DNA of 26,102 nucleotides from a virus. Below the pieces are notes generated by a model. It was not told the origin of the DNA. It saw nothing but the letters and a program-made list of their open reading frames with translations, and searched no databases. Positions 13,448-22,772 of the stretch are shown piece by piece (position 1 is the first letter of the stretch; each line of letters opens with the position of its first letter). The position numbers and the translations under genes are program-made. Where the stretch lies: positions 1 to 26,102 of the IMG/VR virus record IMGVR_UViG_3300020001_000006. One strand, 5' to 3'.

Positions 13448-14371
13448 ATGGCAAGACCTATGGTTATTTATTATCCATCTGCAAGTACTATAGCCCTGTA
13501 CCCCACCTCTGTATCAGGAGGGGGAGCTACTTCTTCAATCGAGCTTGCTGTACCTTATCCCGTACAATTCACAAATTTGGCGCGTTATGTAACTTTTACT
13601 TCAAGCGACAACTTGTCAGCGGTAAACTTTACAATCACAGGCCAGGATATTTTCGGGAATGTTATCTCTGAAGTACGAGCTGGTCCGAATAATAATACTG
13701 TAAATTCTGGAAAACTTTATAGCTCAATATCCAATATTGCCGCATCTGGGAACTATACGAACTTTGGTATGGGGTATAGCGCTTATGCCGTATCGAGATG
13801 GATTAAGCTTAATTATTTAAGCACATATTTTCAATATTCCCTTTCATCAACCATTTACGGAACTATAAATTACTCAATTAATAGGACTCTAGATGAAATA
13901 TCATATTACAGAGCTATTGGGTCAACCTCTCAATTTGTTTACCCTGTACCTGTTTCACTAGCAAATAATCCGATTGCTACGGCTAACGCCTCTCCTATTG
14001 TAACCGTCACCGTCCCTTCCACGGCTTCATTAAAAACAGGGGATATCGTAACAATTCAAAATGCGGTGGACACAGGGGGGATTACAGCAGCTCAGTTAAA
14101 CATCAACGCACAAATTACGGTAGCTTCTGCGACAACATTTACGTATTTAGCAGCCGCAAATGGAAATGGCGCCAATGGAGGAGGGGCAAATGTATCTTAT
14201 TATTTCCCCGCATTCCCAACATCCTATCCGATTGACAATTCTTTAACAGGTGCTACCACCAGTCAATATTTTTCTTCTTCAAATCCAGCGTCTGCCTTTC
14301 AATTAGTCGTTAACTCGGCAACACCTCCAGCGACATTGACATTAACCATTTTACAACAAGGAATAAAATAA
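13448..14371 (+). CDS. Beta-rich virion protein 2 with inserted domain
   Basis: 307-aa paralogue of the preceding protein. About residues 40-130 (VTFTSSDNLSAVNFTITGQD, ...VISEVRAGP) align with it. Residues about 172-250 hold the same inserted beta domain as the neighbour and the 779-aa fibre ('VTVTVPSTASLKTGDIVTIQ', 'GITAAQLNI', 'TFTYLAA', 'GGGANV'). The DNA for 'VTVTVPS' is identical over 22 nt to the fibre gene (13998-14019 and 23849-23870). AAGGAG precedes the ATG at 13448. Probably a head-to-tail or head-decoration protein; the exact place in the virion is unknown. Confidence 0.65.
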   Translation: MARPMVIYYPSASTIALYPTSVSGGGATSSIELAVPYPVQFTNLARYVTFTSSDNLSAVNFTITGQDIFGNVISEVRAGPNNNTVNSGKLYSSISNIAASGNYTNFGMGYSAYAVSRWIKLNYLSTYFQYSLSSTIYGTINYSINRTLDEISYYRAIGSTSQFVYPVPVSLANNPIATANASPIVTVTVPSTASLKTGDIVTIQNAVDTGGITAAQLNINAQITVASATTFTYLAAANGNGANGGGANVSYYFPAFPTSYPIDNSLTGATTSQYFSSSNPASAFQLVVNSATPPATLTLTILQQGIK

Positions 14372-14535
14372 TGGCCAACAAAATATCTTTAAAAGGTAAG
14401 TCACCCAAAGACTTAAAAACCACTTTTAATAAGAAAAATACTGAAGGGAAAACAGGGAAAGGAAATCCTCTCAAAACCTCATCAGTAACAGAAGCTGATT
14501 TAGAAAATGCCATGAAAGGATTTCGTAAGAAATAA
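14371..14535 (+). CDS. Small basic protein (54 aa)
   Basis: Hand-translated: MANKISLKGKSPKDLKTTFN, then KKNTEGKTGKGNPLKTSS and an amphipathic C-terminus (EADLENAMKGFRKK). Net charge is strongly positive, so DNA or capsid binding is possible. ATG at 14371 overlaps the stop of the preceding gene by one base (TAATG), with AAGGA upstream. No family is recognised, and it is likely a head-completion or internal virion protein by context. Confidence 0.7.
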   Translation: MANKISLKGKSPKDLKTTFNKKNTEGKTGKGNPLKTSSVTEADLENAMKGFRKK

Positions 14536-14547
14536 TAGGGACATGAA

Positions 14548-15594
14548 GTGGCTTATAGCAATTCTTTTAATTTCGGTTCTCAACTCCTCATCTCGGATTT
14601 AATTATTTATGCCTTCGAGAGAATTGGTATTTATGGCCCAGAAGTTATAGGAATGCACAATCATTCAGCAATCAGCAGTCTAAACTTCCTTTTTGCTGAA
14701 TGGGCTAATAAAGGTTTTAACCTTTTTACAATCCAAAAGTCCATGTTTCAGATTAATGTTGGTCAACCTTCTTATATTCTTCCTACGTCAACAGTAGAAA
14801 CCCCTGAGGTTACGGCAAGTAATAACAGAAGGCTCCTTGGAGGTACGGCTTTCTCATCAGACGGAGGAACAGCGTCAAATGCGTTTTCAGGAACAACTGG
14901 CGTTGCTTGCACCCAAACATCCTCGAATGGTTATATCTCTTATGTATATCCACCTGGCCTTTCACAGGCTGTTTTTTATGTTGGGGTTCAGTCAAACATT
15001 ACAACAGATTATACCATTGTATGTGAATATTCTTACGATAACATTTCGTGGATTAATAATATATCCACCCCTAAAACCTATTATCCCATTGGACAAGTTA
15101 TATGGTGGGCCTTGAATGTCCCTATTGATGTCCAGGCCATTCGTGTTCGTGAAACAGGAGGGGCTACTTTAGATGTCCAACAAATATATTTTAGTAGTCC
15201 AATTTTCAGTAGAAACTTAACTGCAATTTCCCGTTCTGAATATATTACGTACCCTAACAAGTTACAGAGGGCTACCCCTTCAAGCTTTTACCTGGATCGC
15301 CAACTTACTCCTACGATGACATTATGGCCCACGCCGGATAATAGCTACCAAACCATTGTTTATAACCGGACAATGCAGATCATGGATGTCACTTCCATAA
15401 ATCAAAATATAAATATTCCCCAAAGGTTTTTAAAGGCAACTTTAATGGGATTGGCATCGGAAATGGCGTTAATCTATAAGCCGGAAAAATTTACGGCAAT
15501 GAAAATGTTGTCGGATGAATCCTGGAAAATCGCCCAAATTGAAGATACTGAGCAGGTTCCCTTGCGTATCAAACCCAATATGTATCCCACTTGA
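14548..15594 (+). CDS. Head-tail adaptor 1 with inserted beta domain
   Basis: 348-aa. The N-terminal part 'LISDLIIYAFERIGIYGPE' and 'ISSLNFLFAEWANKGFNLFTI' and the C-terminal 'FLKATLMGLASEMALIYKPEKF' resemble the two helical halves of phage head-tail adaptors (compare the 22978-23619 product). Between them, about residues 90-215, is a beta-rich insertion ('AFSGTTGVACTQTSSNG', 'YTIVCEYSYDNISWIN', 'VPIDVQAIRVRETGG') with the layout of a discoidin/galactose-binding domain. Such an insert could bind host surface sugar or decorate the neck. Start is GTG at 14548; an ATG 5 nt upstream is out of frame. It follows the 54-aa gene by 12 nt. Confidence 0.7.
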   Translation: MAYSNSFNFGSQLLISDLIIYAFERIGIYGPEVIGMHNHSAISSLNFLFAEWANKGFNLFTIQKSMFQINVGQPSYILPTSTVETPEVTASNNRRLLGGTAFSSDGGTASNAFSGTTGVACTQTSSNGYISYVYPPGLSQAVFYVGVQSNITTDYTIVCEYSYDNISWINNISTPKTYYPIGQVIWWALNVPIDVQAIRVRETGGATLDVQQIYFSSPIFSRNLTAISRSEYITYPNKLQRATPSSFYLDRQLTPTMTLWPTPDNSYQTIVYNRTMQIMDVTSINQNINIPQRFLKATLMGLASEMALIYKPEKFTAMKMLSDESWKIAQIEDTEQVPLRIKPNMYPT

Positions 15595-15606
15595 AGTAGG
15601 TAAGAA

Positions 15607-15942
15607 ATGCTTCCAAAAGGTAAATTTGTAAACATCAATCCTTCAAATCCTGATGCTGTCGCAAGATGTGACCGCTCTGGGCAGCTATGTAATTATAACG
15701 ACCTTGTAAAGCAATACGATTATCGTGGGAATGGCCTGGTTTGGACAGGGTTATACGTCAACAAATATTTTTTGGACAAACCCAATCCTCAAGGGATGAA
15801 CCCTGTTATCAAGCCTGATCCTGTACCCCTCGAACATCCCCGTCCCTGGCAGACCCTTCAAGATACTTTGATAGATCAACCAGTACAGGACAATAAACTC
15901 CAACATGAACCCTGGGCATGGACTGGGGATAAAAATGGCTGA
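15607..15942 (+). CDS. Conserved virion protein with Cys pair
   Basis: 111-aa protein of a family common in phage structural clusters: 'CDRSGQLCNYNDLVKQYDYRG' (CxxxxxxC at about residues 21-28), then 'GNGLVWTGLYVN', then a Pro/Asp-rich 'DKPNPQGMNPVIKPDPVPL'. The aromatic and Pro-rich motifs suggest a small tail or neck part; no function is proven. AAGTAGGTAAG precedes the ATG at 15607. Its last 8 nt overlap the patatin gene. Confidence 0.7.
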   Translation: MLPKGKFVNINPSNPDAVARCDRSGQLCNYNDLVKQYDYRGNGLVWTGLYVNKYFLDKPNPQGMNPVIKPDPVPLEHPRPWQTLQDTLIDQPVQDNKLQHEPWAWTGDKNG

Positions 15943-17083
15943 TCAAAATACACACAGGATGTTAACGATAGATGGTGGAGGCTCCAGGGGTTATTTTTCT
16001 CTTCACTGGATAAAACATTTTCTTATTTTGCTAGGAGAAGACCCTGACGACCGTACCGCTATCAGAAGGAGGTTCCCTTATTTAGGAGGTACCTCTGTAG
16101 GAGCTTTGATTGCTTTAGCTTTTGCTACTGATAAGAAATCTGTTAACGAAATGATAGAGTTTTTTGAAGAACATGCCCCTTATATTTTTAGTTTAAGTTC
16201 CCTTTTCCCATCATGGCGGCCAAATAAGACTTTTAAGGATGTCCTTTTAATCGCCGGGATTCCTTTTTATCAGTCTTCGGGGCCTACAGAGAATTCGTAT
16301 GGAGCAGGTCTTTTAAAAACTTTGGTTCAGGAAATTTTTGGATCTGATACGCTGCAAGATGTCAAAACGAATGTAATAATCCCTGGCTATCAATCAGACA
16401 CCAAGACTTATGTAACTTTTTCTAATATAGCGACGAGTGGTTTTATTGGCCAGGATTTCCTTATAAGTGATATAGCATTAGCTGTATCCGCAGCCCCTGC
16501 TTACCTTCCTTCATGGACATTTGGAGGACATATTTATATAGACAGTGGCCTCTATCAAAATAATGCTGCTTTTTTTTCTTATGTTTATGCTAAAGCTTTA
16601 AACCCTACTTTTAATAGAACATGTCTCCTTTCGGTTGGGACAGGATTAGGAGAGTTAGGGTTTGACCCTTCTGGAAACCCAGGTCCCCCTTCTTTGTTCC
16701 ATGCTTCTGGTATTTCAGAAGATCAGTTTAAAACAGTTCCTGTTTATCAGGAGCTTTTATCTAAATGCCCTTCCTGTGTCCCTATTAATGCGGTTGGTAA
16801 CACAGTTGTAGATATATGCCCAGCTGAGCAAATCTATGAGTATTTTGAGATTGCGTGTGTTGGTAGCCAAGAATCCATTGCAAAGTGTTTCCAAGTTTTA
16901 TCAGACTCTTCTTTAGAGGCATTTTATTATTATAGGGCGAATGCTGTCCTAGATGTTGTTGAGAATACTGAAATTGATAATACTGAGCCGGAGTATTTTC
17001 AATATCTTGCTGACTTTGCTGAATCTATTTTTCAAAGCGATATTATCTCTATAACCAACTTTATAGGGCATTTCACAGCATGA
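15935..17083 (+). CDS. Patatin-like phospholipase
   Basis: 382-aa enzyme of the patatin family (lipid acyl hydrolase; Ser-Asp dyad). Visible sites: DGGGSRG at 13-19 (oxyanion hole), GTSVG with nucleophile Ser54, and YIDSGLYQNN with Asp203; the usual DG[GA] is DSG here. 'VSAAPAYLPSW' at about 184-194 and 'LLSVGTG' are typical of bacterial members. No signal peptide or membrane segment is seen, so it acts in the cytoplasm or is carried in the virion. ATG at 15935 follows GGGGAT and is preferred to one at 15905 that would overlap further. The last bases overlap the fibre start as ATGA. Position in the virion operon suggests a structural or injected role, such as membrane damage at entry or lysis; cytoplasmic toxin or defence is the alternative. 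Confidence 0.9.
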   Translation: MADQNTHRMLTIDGGGSRGYFSLHWIKHFLILLGEDPDDRTAIRRRFPYLGGTSVGALIALAFATDKKSVNEMIEFFEEHAPYIFSLSSLFPSWRPNKTFKDVLLIAGIPFYQSSGPTENSYGAGLLKTLVQEIFGSDTLQDVKTNVIIPGYQSDTKTYVTFSNIATSGFIGQDFLISDIALAVSAAPAYLPSWTFGGHIYIDSGLYQNNAAFFSYVYAKALNPTFNRTCLLSVGTGLGELGFDPSGNPGPPSLFHASGISEDQFKTVPVYQELLSKCPSCVPINAVGNTVVDICPAEQIYEYFEIACVGSQESIAKCFQVLSDSSLEAFYYYRANAVLDVVENTEIDNTEPEYFQYLADFAESIFQSDIISITNFIGHFTA

Positions 17084-20000
17084 AGACTTTTCCTGGATAT
17101 ACCGACCTTTTTATATCTCCTGTTACAGGTCTTATTTTAATCCCTGACAAGCAATCCTTAACCGATGATTATATATGGGTAGGGAATAGAGACAATATCG
17201 CTATAGAAAGCCCAGCTTTGATAGATATCAAACTGGACATTATCAATCTTAGAAAAAGACTGAACTATACCCCTTTCATTATTCAGTATCCCTCCCCGCA
17301 TTTTTATAATGCTCAAGCCTTAAGTGAAGTTAATAATGGCCTAATTTCTAACCTGAATGGAGTGATTGTCGAGGCGACTCTTACTGAGAATTATTTCTGG
17401 ATTGGAGATGCTTCCAACAGGCCAGTTGAAACCAATATATTTCCCATTGGGACTCTTCCTGATTTGCCTTATCAAAATATCTGGATAGGAGACATAACGA
17501 ATAGACCAGTTGCTAACCAAAGAATCGGCTTGATAAATCTGCCGCCTTTTTTATCTGCATTACCTGTTGACCCTTTGAGTGTTCCACCCGGAGCGCCTGT
17601 TAACTTTGGATTATATAATATTTACACAGGAGGTCTTAATCTAAGTCTATCGGAACCTATTGCTCCTACGACTACTTTAAAAATAGATAAAAGTAATCTT
17701 CCAAATCTTTCAAAAGGAAAGATATGGATGGGAGTCATAAATGTTTTTCCGCCTTCTATTTCATTCATTCCCACTCCTCCTTATGTGACGATAGTAGGAG
17801 ATTTAAATTGGGATGTACGAGGTGCGCTCCCAATTATCGGAGACAGTTATGCAGTTCCTAAAGAGATAGGTTTAGACCCTGGCACCATATTCATGGGAGA
17901 TTTTTTAAACCCTGGTCAAATCACTCAAACAGGATTGGACTGGGGCAAAATGTTTATCGGAAATGGTTTTGGTCAAATTACAACTGTCGGTCTATTAGCG
18001 AATCAACTTTTTACTGGAAATATTGATAATTCCGGCAAAATCGCCGTTACCACTGTTTTAAATATAGTGAATTTACCGGATTTAACCTTTAATAAAGTTT
18101 GGGTAGGGAATAACACAAACCGTCCTGTAGAAGGGACATTACCTCAAGAAGCTTTGCCTGATTTAGCTATGGGCAATATCTGGATAGGAGATGCCTCTAA
18201 TCGTCCGGTTCCTAATCCAACTATTGATATAACAAATTTACCGAACTTACTTCTTAATAGATTTTGGGTAGGAAATGGTACCGCTAGACCAGTAGCACTT
18301 CCATTTAACATTCAAACGGGGGGAGGATTGAGTGGAGGGCCCATTACAAATGGAACCGGAACTATTAGTATGTTGCCTGTAGGAACTGCGGGTCTTTATC
18401 AATATGCTACTATTACTACTAATACTTTTGGGCAAGTAGTTACGGCTATTAGTAATATAGATACAATTGAAGATATGCAAGATAATATAGCAAACAATAC
18501 AAGCGCTATAAATACCATAAATACAACATTATTTGACCCTGTAACGGGGTTGGTAACAACTGTGGGACTTTTAAATGTTGCCGTTTTTGCACCGGTGACG
18601 GGATTGCTTGTTGTAGTAGGAGGTCTTAGTTTGCAAGTGAGTAATAATACAGAAAAAATAAATGAAATTATAGATGGATCAGATGCTTATATATCACAAA
18701 TTGAAGAGAATACTACTAATATAGCAAATAATACATCTCTTATTGTCGGCATAATTGCCGGTACTACTCCGATTGACGCTAATTTTACAGCAATTGGGGA
18801 TGTTTCAGGATCGGGCCCTCTTTCAAGTGATATTACATTAACTTTAAATACTCCTCTCAACAATGTTCCTATAGCTACAGGAAATATAGATGTTAATAAC
18901 TATAAGATTATAAATCTTGCTTATCCGGAGGACCCTATGGATGCAGCCAATAAACAATATGTCGATGATAGTATAGGTGGCATTAATGATGCTACTTATA
19001 TTATTCAAACCACTGATCCTGGGCTAACAAACGCTCAAGTTCTTGCTGATCTTACAACCGGTATTGTCTTTAATACAACTACGACAGGGGTATTATCTAT
19101 AGCTATTCCGAGAGTGGATTACTATGCGCCGACTTATCCAACAACCATTATTGATACTAGTGGAGCAGCTAAAAATTTCGGTATAGGACTTAATTGTTTC
19201 AGTTCTCTAACCATTGGCGAAGAAAATACACTGGTTGGGATTCTTACTTTAAATTCGATTACAGAAGGGGGTGCTAATACATGTATAGGATATGGCAGTG
19301 GCTTTGATATTGTCGATGGTAATTCTAATACAGGTCTGGGCCATACTACCTTGACTAATATGGAATCAGGAGATGGTAACACTGCGGTTGGAAGAGATGC
19401 TTTAACAACAATTGAAAGAGGAGATGAGAATACCGCGTTAGGGTTTGAGTCAGGCGCATCATTTGTTGATTATACTCATTGTTTATTTCTTGGGGCTAGA
19501 GCTGATGCAAATATTAATAATCTGACGAACGCTATCGCCATCGGATATAATACTATAGTTGGCGCAAGCAATAGTTTGGTACTTGGAAATGGTGTAAATG
19601 TTGGCATAGGTACCTCTACACCAACTTATACATTAGATGTTATAGGAACAATAAATGGAATTTGGAACGGAAGTATTATTGATTTAGATCATGGTGGTAC
19701 AAACGCGAATTTGACGGCTTCTAATGGCGCGATCGTCTATTCAACAAGTTCGGCTTTAGCCATTTCTGCTGCTCCGGTAGTTAACAATGAAATTTTAATG
19801 GGTCGAGTAGGCAGTGCACCAGTTTGGTCTAATGCTTCTTATCCTTCTACTATAATGCCCAATCAACTTCTTTATGGATCGGCTCTCAATGTAATTTCTG
19901 GATTGCCAACCGCCGCTAATTCAACATTGGTTACAGATGCAAGTGGTAACATTTCTTTTTCTACAACTCTTCCTTTCACAGTACCTGTGAGCACAGGCGG

Positions 20001-21459
20001 AACCGGAAACACGACTTTTTCACCTTTTTCTGTGATCTGTGCAGGTACAATTTCAACATCTCCATTTCAAGGCGTTTCCGGAGTGGGAGCTTTAGGTCAA
20101 GTTCTGACTTCTGTTGGGCCAAGTGCATTACCGACATGGCAAACGCCCACATTAGGAACCGTGACCTCAGTCTCAGGGACGCTTAATCAGATTACAGTCA
20201 CAAGTCCAACGACAACGCCAGTAATTTCAATTGCACCTACCTATATCGGTCAATCTTCTATAACGACTTTGGGAACAATAACAACAGGAACGTGGAATGG
20301 AAGTATAGTCGATCTCCAATATGGTGGGACAGGGGCTAATTTGACACCATCGGCAGGCTCTATTGTTTACTCTACGGGAACTGCTTTAGCTCTTTCAGCT
20401 CCTACAGGTGCTAATAAAATTTTTATGTCCGGAACTGGTACAGCCCCAGTCTGGTCAGCTGCTGTCTATCCAGCAATCACCAACCCTAGCCAACTTCTTT
20501 ATTCTTCAGGAGCCAATAATGTTGTGGGTCTAGCGACTGCTAATAATGCTACTTTGATGACTAATAGTGTTGGAATTCCAGCATGGCAAACGACTTCTTC
20601 TAATTTTGTAACGTCTATAACTGGAACCACAAATCAAATTACCGCAAGCGCTTCAACTGGTGCTATAACTCTTTCTTTACCAGCATCCGTAGTCATTACA
20701 ACCTCTCTACAGGCTGGAAACCTTCAATTGACTGGCAATACCCTGCAAAGCACTAATTCAAATGGTAATATTTTAATTACCCCAAATGGGACGGGTATAA
20801 CTTCATTTACAAATAATGTAGGGTTTGGAACCGCTACTCCTAATTCACAAATTCAAACCTCTAATTCTATCGTTAATAGAATTTTAACTCTATATGAACA
20901 AAATAATAATAGCCACGAATTCTATGGATTTGGCATAAACGCTGGTATATTGAGATATCAAGTTTATGCTGGCGCTTCACATGTTTGGTATGTTTCAACT
21001 TCTTCTACAACATCCACTGAAGTTATGCGTGGTAACATTGTGGGTAGTTCAGGCGCACTAGGAGTAGGAGGCATCACCCCTTCCTATACAGGAGATTTTA
21101 ACGGGCCACTGAGGTCAAAAAGATTATTTGGAAATGGGAATGCGCCTAGTTTTTCTGTATTAAGTGGTGCTGGAACTGGGGCAACGGCTTCTATTGCTGG
21201 TTCTGAAGTTGCCGGTCAAATTACTTTAACATTAGGTACATTACCTGCTGGTGGAAATGTTCTTCAATTAACTTTGTCAAGTGCAATGCCTGATACAAAC
21301 TATTCTATAGTTTTACAACCTACCAATCAAGTCACAGTACAGATGACGCCATGGATTGTGATAAATTCAACTACTCAATCTACTATTGTCTTTCCTCTTT
21401 CAATTTTAAGTGGAGGGAGTATTATGAAATGGCGATATCTAATAGTAGGATCAACATAG
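17080..21459 (+). CDS. Giant tail fibre/adhesin (1459 aa)
   Basis: Repetitive beta-rich fibre. Residues about 30-400 carry about ten copies of a motif [FWIM]-[WMF]-[IVM]-G-[ND] (e.g. NIWIGDASNRPVP, YFWIGDASNRPVE, KVWVGNNTNRPVE), often followed by NRPV and spaced 15-80 residues. Residues about 465-555 look like a trimeric coiled coil with Asn-rich heptads. About 700-840 is a YadA-like head with GNTAVG/ENTALGF-type repeats. About 870-1150 contains GGT[NG]-type modules (HGGTNANLTASNG, YGGTGANLTPSAG) of beta-solenoid kind. The last ~100 residues are a separate C-terminal domain. Probably a receptor-binding trimeric fibre. The start (ATG 17080) overlaps the patatin stop. Confidence 0.85.
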   Translation: MKTFPGYTDLFISPVTGLILIPDKQSLTDDYIWVGNRDNIAIESPALIDIKLDIINLRKRLNYTPFIIQYPSPHFYNAQALSEVNNGLISNLNGVIVEATLTENYFWIGDASNRPVETNIFPIGTLPDLPYQNIWIGDITNRPVANQRIGLINLPPFLSALPVDPLSVPPGAPVNFGLYNIYTGGLNLSLSEPIAPTTTLKIDKSNLPNLSKGKIWMGVINVFPPSISFIPTPPYVTIVGDLNWDVRGALPIIGDSYAVPKEIGLDPGTIFMGDFLNPGQITQTGLDWGKMFIGNGFGQITTVGLLANQLFTGNIDNSGKIAVTTVLNIVNLPDLTFNKVWVGNNTNRPVEGTLPQEALPDLAMGNIWIGDASNRPVPNPTIDITNLPNLLLNRFWVGNGTARPVALPFNIQTGGGLSGGPITNGTGTISMLPVGTAGLYQYATITTNTFGQVVTAISNIDTIEDMQDNIANNTSAINTINTTLFDPVTGLVTTVGLLNVAVFAPVTGLLVVVGGLSLQVSNNTEKINEIIDGSDAYISQIEENTTNIANNTSLIVGIIAGTTPIDANFTAIGDVSGSGPLSSDITLTLNTPLNNVPIATGNIDVNNYKIINLAYPEDPMDAANKQYVDDSIGGINDATYIIQTTDPGLTNAQVLADLTTGIVFNTTTTGVLSIAIPRVDYYAPTYPTTIIDTSGAAKNFGIGLNCFSSLTIGEENTLVGILTLNSITEGGANTCIGYGSGFDIVDGNSNTGLGHTTLTNMESGDGNTAVGRDALTTIERGDENTALGFESGASFVDYTHCLFLGARADANINNLTNAIAIGYNTIVGASNSLVLGNGVNVGIGTSTPTYTLDVIGTINGIWNGSIIDLDHGGTNANLTASNGAIVYSTSSALAISAAPVVNNEILMGRVGSAPVWSNASYPSTIMPNQLLYGSALNVISGLPTAANSTLVTDASGNISFSTTLPFTVPVSTGGTGNTTFSPFSVICAGTISTSPFQGVSGVGALGQVLTSVGPSALPTWQTPTLGTVTSVSGTLNQITVTSPTTTPVISIAPTYIGQSSITTLGTITTGTWNGSIVDLQYGGTGANLTPSAGSIVYSTGTALALSAPTGANKIFMSGTGTAPVWSAAVYPAITNPSQLLYSSGANNVVGLATANNATLMTNSVGIPAWQTTSSNFVTSITGTTNQITASASTGAITLSLPASVVITTSLQAGNLQLTGNTLQSTNSNGNILITPNGTGITSFTNNVGFGTATPNSQIQTSNSIVNRILTLYEQNNNSHEFYGFGINAGILRYQVYAGASHVWYVSTSSTTSTEVMRGNIVGSSGALGVGGITPSYTGDFNGPLRSKRLFGNGNAPSFSVLSGAGTGATASIAGSEVAGQITLTLGTLPAGGNVLQLTLSSAMPDTNYSIVLQPTNQVTVQMTPWIVINSTTQSTIVFPLSILSGGSIMKWRYLIVGST

Positions 21460-21481
21460 TAAGATATTAAGTTTAAAGATT

Positions 21482-21757
21482 ATGAAAAGTGATTTAGAAA
21501 ATGAAAATTCAAGAAAAACAATGCCTCTTGGCACTGCTTTTTGCAAAATCATTTCTGCTCTTTCTAAATTAGAAAGGGTAGAAAAAGTAGGGAATCGTCT
21601 TGCTTTTAGCCGCAGAAATTTGGCGAAAGCTGTTATTTTAACTAAAAATACAAATATAGGTCTAACTTTAGAGGAAAAAGAGGCATGGGCAGAATTTGTA
21701 CGTCAAGTTAGCTGTAGTTTTTATGAAAGGTTGGTGAAGGTGGAAGATTGCAGGTAG
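21482..21757 (+). CDS. Hypothetical protein after fibre (91 aa)
   Basis: 91-aa, basic and mainly helical (TAFCKIISALSKLERVEKVG, LAFSRRNLAKAVILT), no recognised domain. It lies 22 nt after the fibre stop. No good ribosome-binding site is visible. Possible fibre-assembly helper by position, but the sequence gives no support beyond its location. Confidence 0.5.
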   Translation: MKSDLENENSRKTMPLGTAFCKIISALSKLERVEKVGNRLAFSRRNLAKAVILTKNTNIGLTLEEKEAWAEFVRQVSCSFYERLVKVEDCR

Positions 21758-21800
21758 AAATTGCAATATTGAGTAAATTACAACATATAAATTGATATGG

Positions 21801-21833
21801 AAATTTTTTCATGGGATACATGTGAAAAAATTT
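21801..21833. repeat. 11-bp perfect A/T inverted repeat
   Basis: AAATTTTTTCA (21801-21811) and TGAAAAAATTT (21823-21833) are reverse complements around an 11-nt centre. It lies between the end of the fibre region and the promoter of the secreted-protein gene. No T-tract follows, so it is not a standard terminator; it could be an operator or part of one. Confidence 0.5.
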
Positions 21834-21863
21834 AAAAAACAAATCTCTTCCCTTAATCCTTCA

Positions 21864-21892
21864 TTGATTTTTTAAAATTTGTCTTCTATATT
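21864..21892 (+). promoter_or_regulatory. Predicted promoter of exported-protein gene
   Basis: TTGATT (21864-21869), 17-bp spacer, TATATT (21887-21892), 41 bp upstream of the ATG at 21934. Four and five of six matches. It suggests separate control from the virion operon. Confidence 0.5.
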
Positions 21893-21933
21893 CTATTATT
21901 CAGATATATTTATTAAATAATGGAGTATTTTTT

Positions 21934-22464
21934 ATGAAAAAGTTTTTTTTTCCTTTTTGTTTGTTATCATTATGTGTGAATGGAGCAGAGCGTTTAAATG
22001 AAAATTCTTTAAATGATCAACAAAAGATAAAATTATTTGATTCTATGTTGTCTAATACAGGAACATCTTATCCAATTTATTATGAAGTTATGGAATATTC
22101 TGATTTAGAAAATCCAATAATTATAAAGCATCCAGTTTTTCAAAAGACTTTAATAAAACTTGCTGCTAAAAAGTATTTTAAAGAACAAGAATATATTAGA
22201 AAACAAGAATATATTAGAAAACAAGAAGAACCAATAAGGCGAGAAGAAGAGTTTCAAAAAGAACAAAGTATTTTGGCAAAAGAACATGAAAGCCTAATGA
22301 AAGAAGAGATGATGTGGAAACAGACTATCAGAGGCCCAGAAAGCTATCTTTCAGAAAGCTATCAAAATCTTAATAGAAAAAAAGAAGAGCTACAGGGTAA
22401 GAGAAAAATACTGCATGAGAAAAGGATTGCAGAATTTAATGCTGCTAGTAAGAAAATAAATTGA
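21934..22464 (+). CDS. Exported coiled-coil accessory protein
   Basis: 176-aa with an N-terminal signal peptide (MKKFFFPFCLLSLCVNGAER, cut probable near residue 18) and a mature part that is charged and helical. Residues about 82-100 hold a six-residue tandem repeat (EYIRKQ twice) from an 18-nt duplication, and the rest is Glu/Lys-rich coiled coil to the end. It is clearly more AT-rich than the neighbouring genes and has its own promoter-like sequence. GGAG lies upstream of the start. It looks like a cargo gene expressed independently (moron), secreted to the periplasm or envelope; an envelope role in lysis is an alternative. No family is recognised. Confidence 0.7.
   Translation: MKKFFFPFCLLSLCVNGAERLNENSLNDQQKIKLFDSMLSNTGTSYPIYYEVMEYSDLENPIIIKHPVFQKTLIKLAAKKYFKEQEYIRKQEYIRKQEEPIRREEEFQKEQSILAKEHESLMKEEMMWKQTIRGPESYLSESYQNLNRKKEELQGKRKILHEKRIAEFNAASKKIN
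22185..22220 (+). repeat. 18-bp tandem duplication
   Basis: Two identical 18-nt copies (22185-22202, 22203-22220) inside the exported-protein gene, giving two EYIRKQ-type repeats in frame, followed by the start of a third copy. A recent in-frame slippage or duplication. Confidence 0.85.
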
Positions 22465-22550
22465 TAATTGATAATTTTAAGTTATTGAATTTTACAATGA
22501 TATGACTTAGAATATATTGAAATACATGGTTTTTTGAAAGGATATAGATT

Positions 22551-22772
22551 ATGACAAGTATCACACCGAATATTATGGCGCAGACAAATATGAGCATTCT
22601 GGCTGATAATTATAAATCATTCGAGCCAATTGCATCCGCTTTATTTGCTTATAGCGGAGAGGCTACTAAAGAAACGGATGAACAAATCAATAGCTCACGG
22701 ACGCTTTTGCAAAATATGATTGATATTCTTCCTCAACTTATGCAAGCTATCAATGATACGCCGGTAAGTTAA
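22551..22772 (+). CDS. Hypothetical protein (73 aa)
   Basis: 73-aa, begins MTSITPNIMAQTNMSILADN, helical, Ser/Thr/Gln-rich, ending in a helix with hydrophobic residues (LLQNMIDILPQLMQAIND). AAAGGA lies about 9 nt before the ATG at 22551. A terminator follows at 22791. No family is recognised. The location suggests an independent accessory gene between fibre and adaptor genes. Confidence 0.55.
   Translation: MTSITPNIMAQTNMSILADNYKSFEPIASALFAYSGEATKETDEQINSSRTLLQNMIDILPQLMQAINDTPVS

Noticed and set aside
12379-13454. Several minus-strand ORFs of 60-80 codons opposite the virion genes.
   Set aside because: They are antisense shadows of repeat-rich beta proteins and have no ribosome-binding sites.
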